The notes: generated from the sequence alone by a model not told the origin. 64,000 bases of DNA from Prevotella sp. (GCA_024688365.1 JAILEG010000011.1:62001-126000), one strand, 5' to 3'; positions 45,508-53,247 are shown, numbered from the stretch's first letter. Translations and numbers: made by a program.

Positions 45508-45791
45508 CAATCCTCATAATTCAGTTTTGCATCGTTCTCACCATGCAGGGCAGCACGCAGATCCGTCCAGTTCTGGAAGCCGGCAAACAGAGCCAGACGG
45601 TCAAGTGTCTTCTTGGATGGCTTCTCCTTGCCAATGAAATAGCCTGTCAGTTTTTTCAATGACTTGGAATCAAGGTGGATATGATGCCGGGCAAGACCAG
45701 CCGACAACCTATCCAAGTCGGATGCCAGTTCCTTACGCATCTGCGTCTTGCGTCCCAGCTCCTCAATGATGGTTCTAAGATTCTTTTTCAT
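45507..45791 (-). CDS. Small hypothetical helical protein
   Basis: A 94-residue protein, all helical. Its second half (SLKKLTGYFIGKEKPSKKTLDRLALFAGFQNWTDL) is like a segment at the N-terminus of many Bacteroidota regulators and signalling proteins (SxxTLxRLxxFxGYxxWxDF). I infer a role in DNA or protein binding. A minus-strand -7-like element (CAAAAGTA, 45823-45830) lies just before it. Confidence 0.7.
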   Translation of the reverse strand: MKKNLRTIIEELGRKTQMRKELASDLDRLSAGLARHHIHLDSKSLKKLTGYFIGKEKPSKKTLDRLALFAGFQNWTDLRAALHGENDAKLNYED

Positions 45792-45912
45792 TCTCTTTTT
45801 TCAACATATACTAACGTAGATGCAAAAGTAATAAAAGATTAGATAACCAGATAGAATAAAGTCTTTTTTCTTATCAACCGACTCTTAAAAACACATAAGC
45901 AAACAGAAATTC

Positions 45913-45944
45913 CATCACAACGAAGCTGATACTTCCCTGTGATG
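45913..45944 (-). terminator. Possible hairpin after ridA
   Basis: CATCACA (45913-45919) pairs with TGTGATG (45938-45944) around an 18-nt loop that can form a small second stem. It lies 26 bp after the ridA stop. Confidence 0.45.
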
Positions 45945-45969
45945 AAATGTTCTCATACCCTGACACGCT

Positions 45970-46344
45970 TCACTTTACCGCAATACATTCTATCTCCACC
46001 AATGCCCCTTTCGGCAACGTCTTGACAGCCACAGCAGAACGTGCTGGGTAAGGCTCGCTGAAGAATTCGGCATACACCTCATTCATTGCTGCAAAATTAT
46101 CCATATCCGACAGGAACACCGTTGTCTTGACCACATGGCTAAGGTTAATGCCTGCTGCCTCCAGCACATTGCGGGCATTGGTAAGTGACTGGCGCGTCTG
46201 CTCCTTGATGCCTCCTTCTACAAACATGTTGGTTGCCGGGTCAATAGGAACCTGGCCTGATGCGAATACAAATCCATTGGCTTCAATAGCCTGACTGTAA
46301 GGTCCGAGAGCTTTCGGAGCCTTGTCTGTGTGTAATGCGTGCAT
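45970..46344 (-). CDS. ridA: RidA family enamine/imine deaminase
   Basis: A 124-residue protein covering the whole RidA (YjgF) domain: PKALGPYSQAIEANGFVFASGQVPIDP, the YPARSAVAVKTLPKGALVEIECIA end with the substrate-contacting arginine (PARS) and the final glutamate. RidA hydrolyses reactive 2-aminoacrylate and related enamines made by PLP enzymes. The gene is downstream of threonine ammonia-lyase, whose reaction makes such an intermediate, so the two form a functional pair. Confidence 0.95.
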   Translation of the reverse strand: MHALHTDKAPKALGPYSQAIEANGFVFASGQVPIDPATNMFVEGGIKEQTRQSLTNARNVLEAAGINLSHVVKTTVFLSDMDNFAAMNEVYAEFFSEPYPARSAVAVKTLPKGALVEIECIAVK

Positions 46345-46509
46345 ATTTTTTTATTTTTAGGAGTCAAGGATTTAAGGGAATAGTGGAGTTCTGACAACAC
46401 TGTTTTCCCCTACCTCAACTCAGGATGAATATTAATTTTAGGGAAATTTACCGACAGTAGGAGTTTGGATGTGAGTACACACACCATGCACCTATCCCAT
46501 CAATGAAAG

Positions 46510-47709
46510 TCAGGGGAGAGGCTGCTTGAAGCCTTTCCGAAACAGTTCATCTCTTATCTCCTGCACATGTGCCTCGTTACGTGTCTCCACCACCAGCCGG
46601 AGCAGACAAGAATTCACTTTCTCACTGGAGCTATTACGGTCATGGTGTACCTCTATGATATTGCCACCCAACTGAGCGACAACCTTACTGACTGCCACCA
46701 GCTGTCCTGGCCTGTCATCCAGTTCTATGACGATACTGCAAATGCGACCACTCTTACTCAGTCCACGATTGATGACACGGCTCAGGATGGTCACGTCAAT
46801 GTTGCCACCGCTCACTACACACACCGTTTTCTTGCCCTTCACCGGTACCTTATTGTACATTGCGGCCGCAACACTGGCAGCCCCTGCCCCCTCTGCTATC
46901 ATTTTCTCTTCCTCCACAAGCTTCAGGATAGCAGCACATATCTCATCCTCACTCACGGTCACAATGTCATCAACATACTTTGTGCAAGTGTCAAACGTGA
47001 TAGATCCAGGTGCCTTCACAGCTATGCCGTCAGCAATGGTAGACACAGAGGCAAGCACTTCCTGCCTGTGGTCATGCAGACTCTGTACCATACTGGCTGC
47101 ACCCTCAGCCTGAACACCATAGACCTTCACATTAGGATTGAGTGATTTCACCGCAAAAGCGATTCCCGATATAAGCCCACCGCCGCCAACGGGAACGATA
47201 ATCGCCTCCACACCCGGCAACTGACGGAGAATCTCCAGTCCGATGGTACCCTGCCCCGCTATGACATCTTCATCATCAAACGGGTGAATCAATGTGTAGC
47301 CAAAATTATCACGCATCTGCAAGGCACGTTGATAGGCATCATCATAGACTCCCGGAACAAGGCAGACCTCAGCTCCAAGCCGCTTCGTGGCCTCCACTTT
47401 ACTGATTGGCGCACCATCAGGCAAGCAGATGATCGACTTGATACCCATAGCAGTGGCTCCCAAAGCCACCCCTTGTGCATGATTGCCAGCCGAACAGGCT
47501 ATGACCCCTTTCGCACGCTCGGCTTCACTCAATTGTGAAATCTTATAATAAGCCCCACGCACCTTGAATGAGCCTGTTTTCTGCAGGCACTCTGGCTTCA
47601 GGTAAATATCACTTTCCTCATTTACCCGCCTGGCATGGATGAGATCGGTCTTTCTCACTATCTTCTCCAGCGTGTACAATGCCTTGTAAAAGTTGTCTAA
47701 CTGCAACAT
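46510..47709 (-). CDS. ilvA: Threonine ammonia-lyase
   Basis: A 399-residue PLP enzyme. The lysine motif is KTGSFKVRGAYYK, the glycine-rich phosphate loop is VPVGGGGLISG, and CSAGNHAQGVALGA is also typical. A C-terminal ACT domain (about 330-399, IVIELDDRPGQLVAVSKVVAQLGGNIIEVHHDR) is present. It turns threonine into 2-oxobutanoate for isoleucine synthesis. I start at 47709 (MLQLDNFYKALYTLE); the 35 upstream codons are not conserved. Its neighbour ridA detoxifies its enamine intermediate. Confidence 0.93.
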   Translation of the reverse strand: MLQLDNFYKALYTLEKIVRKTDLIHARRVNEESDIYLKPECLQKTGSFKVRGAYYKISQLSEAERAKGVIACSAGNHAQGVALGATAMGIKSIICLPDGAPISKVEATKRLGAEVCLVPGVYDDAYQRALQMRDNFGYTLIHPFDDEDVIAGQGTIGLEILRQLPGVEAIIVPVGGGGLISGIAFAVKSLNPNVKVYGVQAEGAASMVQSLHDHRQEVLASVSTIADGIAVKAPGSITFDTCTKYVDDIVTVSEDEICAAILKLVEEEKMIAEGAGAASVAAAMYNKVPVKGKKTVCVVSGGNIDVTILSRVINRGLSKSGRICSIVIELDDRPGQLVAVSKVVAQLGGNIIEVHHDRNSSSEKVNSCLLRLVVETRNEAHVQEIRDELFRKGFKQPLP

Positions 47710-47824
47710 TCCTCTTATAGTTTTTACGAGTGTAAAAGTACTCATTTTTCTGTAATGGGACAAGACCTGACGGCTATTTTGCCTAAAAACAATAAGCCTG
47801 AACACGTATTCCATTATTTTTCGC

Positions 47825-47832
47825 TATCTTTG
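47825..47832 (+). promoter_or_regulatory. Putative -7 element (TATCTTTG)
   Basis: It lies 31 bp before the AICAR transformylase ATG. A -33 match is not evident. Confidence 0.45.
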
Positions 47833-47863
47833 CACCACCATTTACATATACCACATAAGTTAT

Positions 47864-49045
47864 ATGAACGAATTAGCTCTCAAGTACGGATGCAATCCGA
47901 ACCAAAAGCCTTCACGCATTTATATGGAGGAAGGCGAACTCCCTATCGAAGTAATTAACGGTCGTCCTGGCTACATCAACTTTATGGACGCACTCAACAG
48001 CTGGCAGCTTGTCAAGGAGCTGAAAGCTGCGACAGGCCTGCCTGCTGCGGCATCATTCAAGCATGTCAGCCCGGCAGGTGCGGCAGTGGGGCTTCCGCTG
48101 ACCGACACACTGAAGAAGATTTACTTTGTTGATGATGTCGATTTTGAACTCACACCGCTCGCCAGTGCCTATGCCCGTGCCCGTGGTGCCGACCGCATGT
48201 GTTCGTATGGCGATTTCTGCGCCCTCAGCGACACCTGTGACAGGGAGACAGCTCTGCTCATCAAACGTGAGGTAAGCGATGGGGTGATTGCCCCCGACTT
48301 TACCCCCGAGGCATTGGAGATTCTCAAGGCTAAGCGCAAGGGCACTTACAATGTCATCAAGATTGATCCGGACTATGTTCCCGCACCCATCGAACACAAG
48401 CAGGTGTTCGGCATCACCTTTGAGCAGGGACGCAACGAGGTGAAACTGGACGATCCAAAACTCTTCGAGAACATCCCGACAAAGAACAAGACCTTTACCA
48501 AGGAGGCTAAGCGTGACCTGATCATCTCGCTCATCACGTTGAAATACACCCAGAGCAATTCCGTCTGCTACACCAAGGACGGACAGGCCATCGGCATCGG
48601 TGCCGGACAGCAGAGCCGCATCCACTGCACCCGCCTCGCAGGCAGCAAGGCTGATGAGTGGTGGCTGCGCCAATGCCCGAAGGTCATGAACCTTCCGTTC
48701 AAGGAGAACATCCGCCGTGCTGACCGTGACAACACCATCAACGTCTACATCTCTGACGAATATGAGGACGTGCTGCAAGACGGCACCTGGCAGCAGTTCT
48801 TTACCCGTCAGCCCGAGCCACTCACTCGTGAGGAGCGCAAGGACTGGATTGCAAAGAACACAGGCGTATCCCTCGGATCTGACGCTTTCTTCCCCTTCGG
48901 CGACAATATTGAGCGGGCACACAAGAGTGGTGTGGAATACATAGCACAGGCTGGCGGCAGCATCCGTGATGACCATGTCATTGATACCTGCGATAAGTAC
49001 GGCATCGCCATGACATTCACCGGTGTGCGACTTTTCCACCATTAA
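47864..49045 (+). CDS. Stand-alone AICAR transformylase (C-terminal half of PurH)
   Basis: A 393-residue protein made of the PurH AICAR formyltransferase domain only: ALKYGCNPNQKPSRIY, AASFKHVSPAGAA with the catalytic KH pair, LKYTQSNSVCYTKDGQAIGIGAGQQSRIHCTRLAG, SDAFFPFGDNIERA and AGGSIRDDHVID. It adds the formyl group from 10-formyl-THF to AICAR. It has no MGS-like cyclohydrolase domain; that function is encoded 36 kb away at 11436-12032. Both halves are intact, so this looks like a stable gene split. Confidence 0.92.
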   Translation: MNELALKYGCNPNQKPSRIYMEEGELPIEVINGRPGYINFMDALNSWQLVKELKAATGLPAAASFKHVSPAGAAVGLPLTDTLKKIYFVDDVDFELTPLASAYARARGADRMCSYGDFCALSDTCDRETALLIKREVSDGVIAPDFTPEALEILKAKRKGTYNVIKIDPDYVPAPIEHKQVFGITFEQGRNEVKLDDPKLFENIPTKNKTFTKEAKRDLIISLITLKYTQSNSVCYTKDGQAIGIGAGQQSRIHCTRLAGSKADEWWLRQCPKVMNLPFKENIRRADRDNTINVYISDEYEDVLQDGTWQQFFTRQPEPLTREERKDWIAKNTGVSLGSDAFFPFGDNIERAHKSGVEYIAQAGGSIRDDHVIDTCDKYGIAMTFTGVRLFHH

Positions 49046-49115
49046 TAACCTTGGAATTTGAGGTTTACACCTACGGAATAAAGACAAAATCTCAAATATC
49101 AAAAACCAAACCCCA

Positions 49116-49301
49116 ATGGATGATTTTCAGAATATATTAGAGAATGGCATCAGCTTCAAAGGCTCCTCCGGGCCGAAGAAGGAAGATGACAAGGTGAAGA
49201 CCAAAGCCAAGAAAAAGAAGTACATCACCGGCGCACACGGCTCCGGCAGTGCCAAGCAGAAGGCAAAGTACCGCCAGCAGCGTGCCAACAGGCACAAGTA
49301 G
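49116..49301 (+). CDS. Small basic hypothetical protein
   Basis: A 61-residue protein 70 bp after the transformylase gene. It is Lys/Gly-rich (KKEDDKVKTKAKKKKYITGAHGSGSAKQKAKYRQQRANRHK) with an acidic N-terminus. No family is known to me; the basic tail suggests RNA or ribosome contact. Codon use matches the neighbours, and a terminator follows at 49336-49368, which supports it as a real gene. Confidence 0.6.
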   Translation: MDDFQNILENGISFKGSSGPKKEDDKVKTKAKKKKYITGAHGSGSAKQKAKYRQQRANRHK

Positions 49302-49335
49302 TGACTGTCTTTCCTCAAGACAACCAAAAGTCAAC

Positions 49336-49368
49336 CCCTGCTGTTTGTCCTTACGACAAACAGCAGGG
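49336..49368. terminator. Hairpin after the small basic protein gene
   Basis: A perfect 14-bp stem (49336-49349 with 49355-49368) and 5-nt loop, without a T-run. It lies 34 bp after the stop at 49301. Confidence 0.8.
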
Positions 49369-49414
49369 AACAGCCTCCAACGTACTCAACTTTCAGATAT
49401 TGTTTACATTATTC

Positions 49415-49452
49415 TTATCTGTGGTAAAATTTTATCTTTCAACCACAGATAA
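49415..49452. repeat. Inverted repeat TTATCTGTGGT/ACCACAGATAA
   Basis: A perfect 11-bp inverted repeat with a 16-nt AT-rich centre. It is the second of three hairpins in this gap. Confidence 0.7.
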
Positions 49453-49475
49453 AAACAATTAGGAACAATTATTAC

Positions 49476-49529
49476 CTTTGAAGTTTGAACTCTATGCGAC
49501 AACTATTCATAGAAGTTCAAATCTCAAAG
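49476..49529 (-). terminator. Long imperfect hairpin after the 49554 gene
   Basis: About 21 bp (49476-49496) pair with 49508-49529 with only small mismatches. It follows the minus-strand gene ending at 49554 and could terminate it. Confidence 0.55.
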
Positions 49530-49553
49530 TGCAAAGTTTATGAAATGAGGTGT

Positions 49554-50990
49554 TTATAACGGAAGCCTATCCATTATGCTGACTCCCTTTTCAAGGGCTT
49601 GACAGTCGTCTGTGATGTCTATGTAAAACAGCAACTCGTCAAAGGCAAGGTAGCGCTGACTGCCCAAGCAGATGATGCCGATGGCATCGTTCAGCGTACA
49701 GTCTTCCAGTCCCTCATACAATTGAGTGGGCACCTTATAGTATCTGTCCCGTTCCTCATCCTTTACGTAGATGGCATCGTGGGTGATGGCCTCAATACTG
49801 GTCACGAACTGATAGGCGTATTTGTCAAGGCTGTCAACATCGCTCCATCCCTTATCGAACAGACCTTTTGTATTCTCCGCCTGTTCCGCACTCATCCGCC
49901 GAAGGCTTTTTACGGGAAACCAGCTTCCTGTAAAGGCATATGGCGAGAAGACTATCAGCGTGGGACGGTCGGGGTTGTCGAACAGAACCGTACGATAGGT
50001 AATATCCTCCTCCGACAGTTTCTTGCCCGCCAGCCATTTCCTCACGGAACGGGGATGCTGGACAGAGGCAAGGACCCACTGCTCTCGCTGCCTAAAGGTT
50101 AGGTTATAGGCAGCATATTCCAAGACTTTCTTCTCGGCATTGAAACCATGATAATGCTTGAGTTGATAAGCGTTCCGCATTTCCACTATCTCCCAAAAGT
50201 CATAGTCGCCCTCATGGTGATCGTCGTCAATCCAATAGCCGTTGAGGTCGGTAAAAAGACTATTGGCTTGGTCCGCCCTCGCTTGCAGAACGAAATTGTC
50301 CTTGGTAGCAAATATGACAAGGCTTTGGATAATCTCACCGGCCAGTCCGATGAGCCTTATCCTTGTTTTCTCCGTTTTCTTATTTCCGATGGCTTGCTGC
50401 AGACGGCTCATTGCAGGTATTTGTTCGTAGAGAACGTTGCGTGCTGCCAATTGTTGGAAAAAGCGGTAGACCGTCTTGTATTCCTCTTCTATACTCTCGA
50501 CATCACCACCTTTGCTGCCCATGCCCAAAGGAAGTATGCCCAAAAACATCCGCAACAGCAGTGCAGCCATTTCTGCCTGCGTATCGTAAAGGACGGAACC
50601 GAGCCATTGCCCCATCTGGCGATAGCCCGTGGCAGTGTATTCAGGCAGCTCGGTATCAAATATCATTTGTTCCAACAGCTTCTCAGCCAGTGCGGAAACA
50701 TTCTTCCGATGTTTTCTCAATGTGGGCAGATGTTCCTCTATCTTCTGCATCGCCTCATAGTAGTTGTCGAGACATGCGTCCAGATCCAGCCCTGTCCGCT
50801 CTCCGCAGTCATACACCAGTTCATGGTACACCGCCTGCACGATGAACTCATTTCTGCCGCCAATCCTCTTCAGTTGGTTATGGTGCCCAGGAGTCCAGCG
50901 CACATGGCGCATCAGCTCCTCGTCCGTATTGAAGAGCAACCGTGCGTTCTGAATAGTCTGTAGTCTCTGCCTGATGCTGTCTGTGTCCAT
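49554..50990 (-). CDS. Hypothetical protein, 478 residues
   Basis: I do not recognise the family. I start at 50990 (MDTDSIRQRLQTIQNARLLF); 8 further in-frame codons exist. The protein is soluble, mainly helical in the first 300 residues, with WTPGHHNQLKRIGGRNEFIVQAVYHELVYDCGERTG and LRKHRKNVSALAEKLLEQMIFD, and more mixed at the end (TLIVFSPYAFTGSWFPVKSLRRMSAEQAENTKGLF). A -7-like CAAAAATA at 51012-51019 precedes it on the minus strand. It is divergent from the AAA+ operon, next to its promoter, so it may be linked to that island, but its base composition is like the core genome. Confidence 0.75.
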   Translation of the reverse strand: MDTDSIRQRLQTIQNARLLFNTDEELMRHVRWTPGHHNQLKRIGGRNEFIVQAVYHELVYDCGERTGLDLDACLDNYYEAMQKIEEHLPTLRKHRKNVSALAEKLLEQMIFDTELPEYTATGYRQMGQWLGSVLYDTQAEMAALLLRMFLGILPLGMGSKGGDVESIEEEYKTVYRFFQQLAARNVLYEQIPAMSRLQQAIGNKKTEKTRIRLIGLAGEIIQSLVIFATKDNFVLQARADQANSLFTDLNGYWIDDDHHEGDYDFWEIVEMRNAYQLKHYHGFNAEKKVLEYAAYNLTFRQREQWVLASVQHPRSVRKWLAGKKLSEEDITYRTVLFDNPDRPTLIVFSPYAFTGSWFPVKSLRRMSAEQAENTKGLFDKGWSDVDSLDKYAYQFVTSIEAITHDAIYVKDEERDRYYKVPTQLYEGLEDCTLNDAIGIICLGSQRYLAFDELLFYIDITDDCQALEKGVSIMDRLPL

Positions 50991-51546
50991 ATCGCCTGTT
51001 CGTTTTGCCTGCAAAAATACAAATTACTCTCCTTTTATCATCATAACAGCTGCCCTAATTCGTCATAGAATACGAATAAAGGCACAAAAACCTGCAACGG
51101 GCAAAAACTCGTGGATTATCATTTCCGCTTCTCGACTTTCTTTGCTTACTTTGCCGTCATATCCCGTAAGTCGAACAAAAATAACAGATATGACAGCATA
51201 CGAAATAATTAAGAAAAGATTTCTTTTGCTCATTCAAAATAATTCCTTACTTTTGCGCTATACTTGGCTGACGGGCGCAGCAATGTGCCCAACGCCGAAG
51301 CGCAAAACTTGCAAACGAGGTTATCGACCCGGTTAAATCTGGAAAATTCAACTATGGAGTCGTCTATAATCTGGTTTAGGCAGGTTCTGTGTCCCCGTAT
51401 CATACTGGGGGCATGGACTGTCTTTACTTTATTTAGACTCCAGGTGTTTTCCAGAACCTTACCGGATAAATAAGGATAAAGCGGGACATGTCCCCTTTCT
51501 TCTGTTTCCTCGTTTCATCCGTATAAACAACTAACAACCTAACATT
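50991..51546. other. Intergenic region with island promoter and leader
   Basis: A 556-bp gap. From 51225 a consensus promoter drives a leader of about 285 nt that contains several potential hairpins (for example GGGACATGTCCC at 51483-51494 followed by a U-rich stretch, and a CCCCGTA/TACTGGGG stem near 51392). Short broken reading frames here (MTAYEIIKKRF from 51191, and EVIDPVKSGKFNYGVVYNLV ending near 51380) could be remnants of a gene. Confidence 0.55.
51225..51255 (+). promoter_or_regulatory. Consensus promoter of the DUF6140/AAA+ operon
   Basis: TTTG (51225-51228), 19 bp, TACTTTTG (51248-51255): a perfect match to the Bacteroidota consensus in elements and spacing. The predicted start is near 51262, leaving a leader of about 285 nt. 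Confidence 0.7.
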
Positions 51547-51765
51547 ATGGCATTATTTAGAATCACCGTGAAAATGTCGAAGCATGCCGAGGGAATGGTT
51601 ATCGAACCTGGCATGAGTGTGCAGCTCGCCACCATGCTGCCCAATGTTCTCTCCAACGACAGGGAAAGAGAGAAAGTGAACAACCTCTTTATCAACAACT
51701 TCGGTGTTGATTTGAAGAAGATGGGTGCGCTGGGGCCAGCGTATCTGAAAGTGGAGAAAGTTTAA
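51547..51765 (+). CDS. DUF6140-family small protein
   Basis: A 72-residue protein. The pattern MALFRITVK, then GMVIEPGMSVQLAT, then FGVDLKKMGALGPAYLKVEKV, matches a family of small soluble proteins that is common in Bacteroidales and annotated as DUF6140. No function is known. It is the first gene after the promoter and long leader, and the next gene begins 17 bp downstream, so it is likely the first gene of the island operon. Its composition is nearer to the core genome than that of the following genes. Confidence 0.8.
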   Translation: MALFRITVKMSKHAEGMVIEPGMSVQLATMLPNVLSNDREREKVNNLFINNFGVDLKKMGALGPAYLKVEKV

Positions 51766-51782
51766 TCAATTTATCAATAAAT

Positions 51783-52157
51783 ATGAATCAAGTCGTAATC
51801 ATCGCAAAAAAACTTGCAGTAAAACTACTTCCTGCCCTAAAAGAAATGTTTCGGGATTTTCTTTTAGGGAAAGTAGATGAGTTCAAGAATGCACTGAACA
51901 ACAAGTACATTCAAAAAGAATTTCTCAATCAACAAACTCTTGTTGATATTGCACGTGAAAACATCGTGCCTGGTTCTAATGAGGTCTGTGCATGGCTCAA
52001 AAAGAATGACACAACGTATACAGTGTTTCTTGCCTACTCACAGAACAGAGAATTGCTTCCCAAAGATAAAAACAAATTCATTGCTATTGAAGCAGGAGGA
52101 ATTTCGAGAGACGTTGAAAAACTTTTTGGTGATAATGAACTAATAATCTTACAATAA
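51783..52157 (+). CDS. Small island protein A (paralogue family)
   Basis: A 124-residue protein I do not recognise. The first 45 residues are amphipathic/hydrophobic helix (VVIIAKKLAVKLLPALKEMFRDFLLGKV), then about 75 residues of mixed structure ending in ISRDVEKLFGDNELIILQ. The end matches the ends of the next two genes (LGDEELVVLS, LGKEKFVVLS) in position and pattern. AT-rich codon use sets it apart from the core genes. Gap to the next gene is 10 bp. Confidence 0.75.
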   Translation: MNQVVIIAKKLAVKLLPALKEMFRDFLLGKVDEFKNALNNKYIQKEFLNQQTLVDIARENIVPGSNEVCAWLKKNDTTYTVFLAYSQNRELLPKDKNKFIAIEAGGISRDVEKLFGDNELIILQ

Positions 52158-52167
52158 ACAAAAATCT

Positions 52168-52512
52168 ATGAGCGTAGTATCATCAATATGGGAAGGAGTC
52201 AAAAACTTTTTCCAGAGTGTAGTAAACTTTATACGTAAAGTTATTAATGGAGTTCTGAATTTCTACACTCACGTTTTGCAATGGTATAAAAGGCTAAAAT
52301 TAAGACAGGATAGAGACATTCCATTTTTGATGTTTGGACCCACCTTGAAGGAAATGCTGAAAGGGGCTCCTAAAAAGGATGTTGGAATCTTTAAAGCGGT
52401 ATATAACGAGGAGACAGAAACCATAACACATCATGAATTTGTTGAAGCTGATGCTTTAGATGAAAAAACAAGAGAGGTTTTGGGTGATGAAGAACTAGTA
52501 GTTTTAAGTTAA
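52168..52512 (+). CDS. Small island protein B (paralogue family)
   Basis: A 114-residue protein. An amphipathic N-terminus (SIWEGVKNFFQSVVNFIRKVINGVLNFYTHV) could lie on a membrane. The following part aligns with the next protein: LQWYKRLKLRQDRDIPF against VGWFKGLNLKEGEEMPF, and VYNEETETITHHEF against VYTERTEVLSHSKI. It ends in VLGDEELVVLS. No enzymatic residues stand out. Its stop overlaps the next start (TAATG), so translation is coupled. Confidence 0.78.
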   Translation: MSVVSSIWEGVKNFFQSVVNFIRKVINGVLNFYTHVLQWYKRLKLRQDRDIPFLMFGPTLKEMLKGAPKKDVGIFKAVYNEETETITHHEFVEADALDEKTREVLGDEELVVLS

Positions 52513-52913
52513 TGAAAATGAATACAGGGTTATTTGCCGCTATTGCTGCGATTGCAGCTGGTAGCATTTTCTATTTCTTGAAAAAGAATAGAAAAGAGAG
52601 TGTGATAGACTTGTCTTCTGTTGCGCAAGAGACAGTGGATTCGGTCTTGCAGTTTGACGATGTTGTCGGATGGTTCAAGGGGCTTAATTTAAAAGAAGGG
52701 GAAGAGATGCCATTCATTGCACAATCTTTGGATAGTCTCTTTGGCAAAAGGGCAGAAGGGATAAAGGCAAAGGAAGGGTACAAGACAATTCTCCTTGGAG
52801 TGTACACCGAAAGAACGGAAGTCTTGAGCCATTCTAAGATTCTCTTTGTCAAAGATATTGATTCTCAGTTGAAAGAGACTTTGGGCAAGGAGAAATTCGT
52901 AGTACTTTCATGA
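52512..52913 (+). CDS. Small island protein C, membrane-anchored (paralogue family)
   Basis: A 133-residue protein with one N-terminal membrane segment (about 6-23, LFAAIAAIAAGSIFYFL), a short basic stop-transfer KKNRKE and then the shared soluble module: WFKGLNLKEGEEMPF at about 53-68, LLGVYTERTEVLSH at about 96-109 and LGKEKFVVLS at the C-terminus. The module would lie in the cytosol if the basic residues keep to the inside. It is a paralogue of the preceding gene. Confidence 0.78.
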   Translation: MKMNTGLFAAIAAIAAGSIFYFLKKNRKESVIDLSSVAQETVDSVLQFDDVVGWFKGLNLKEGEEMPFIAQSLDSLFGKRAEGIKAKEGYKTILLGVYTERTEVLSHSKILFVKDIDSQLKETLGKEKFVVLS

Positions 52914-52920
52914 TATAACC

Positions 52921-52948
52921 TCAGGAAACTTTTTCGGAAGTTTCCTGA
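52921..52948 (+). repeat. Hairpin inside the island operon
   Basis: A perfect 11-bp inverted repeat (TCAGGAAACTT, 6-nt loop, AAGTTTCCTGA) lies between the third paralogue and the next gene. It lacks a T-run, so it is more likely a processing or stability element or a weak attenuator than a full terminator. Confidence 0.65.
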
Positions 52949-52963
52949 AAATATGTGTTTAAA

Positions 52964-53245
52964 ATGTTTTGGTTTATCCCCATTATATTCTGGTCAGGTT
53001 TGGCCGGTGGTTTGGCTGGCAGGTTAGTTGGCTTTATCTTAGATTGTCTTATTGATGAAGAAACCATTGATAAAGAAGTTCTAAAGGTAGACGATGCTTT
53101 CAAATATCAAATACATAGCCCTGACACAAGGCATGTCGATGTTGGTATTTATGATAAAGATACAAACCATCTTGAAACAATACGCTTAGAATCGGAGCAA
53201 GGTATAAGTAGCGAATTGAAAGAAAATCATTGGTATTATCTGTAG
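52964..53245 (+). CDS. Small island protein D, membrane-anchored
   Basis: A 93-residue protein (ATG at 52964; a GTG at 52955 is an alternative). One membrane segment (MFWFIPIIFWSGLAGGLAGRLVGFIL) contains a glycine-rich stretch. The C-terminal half has VDVGIYDKDTNHLETIRLESEQGISSELKENHWYYL, which resembles the shared module of the preceding genes (VGxYxxxTxxL, then LKExxxxxxxL). The next gene (AAA+) starts 2 bp after its stop, so coupling is tight. Confidence 0.72.
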   Translation: MFWFIPIIFWSGLAGGLAGRLVGFILDCLIDEETIDKEVLKVDDAFKYQIHSPDTRHVDVGIYDKDTNHLETIRLESEQGISSELKENHWYYL

Positions 53246-53247
53246 AT

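Noticed and set aside
48053..49102. 349-codon open frame on the minus strand opposite the AICAR transformylase
   Set aside because: It is the shadow of a well-conserved gene whose codon use leaves the antisense frame open. The translation has no family resemblance.
50148..50963. 271-codon + strand open frame opposite the 478-residue protein
   Set aside because: Cys/His-rich, low-quality translation without family features; the minus-strand frame is longer and has a better start.
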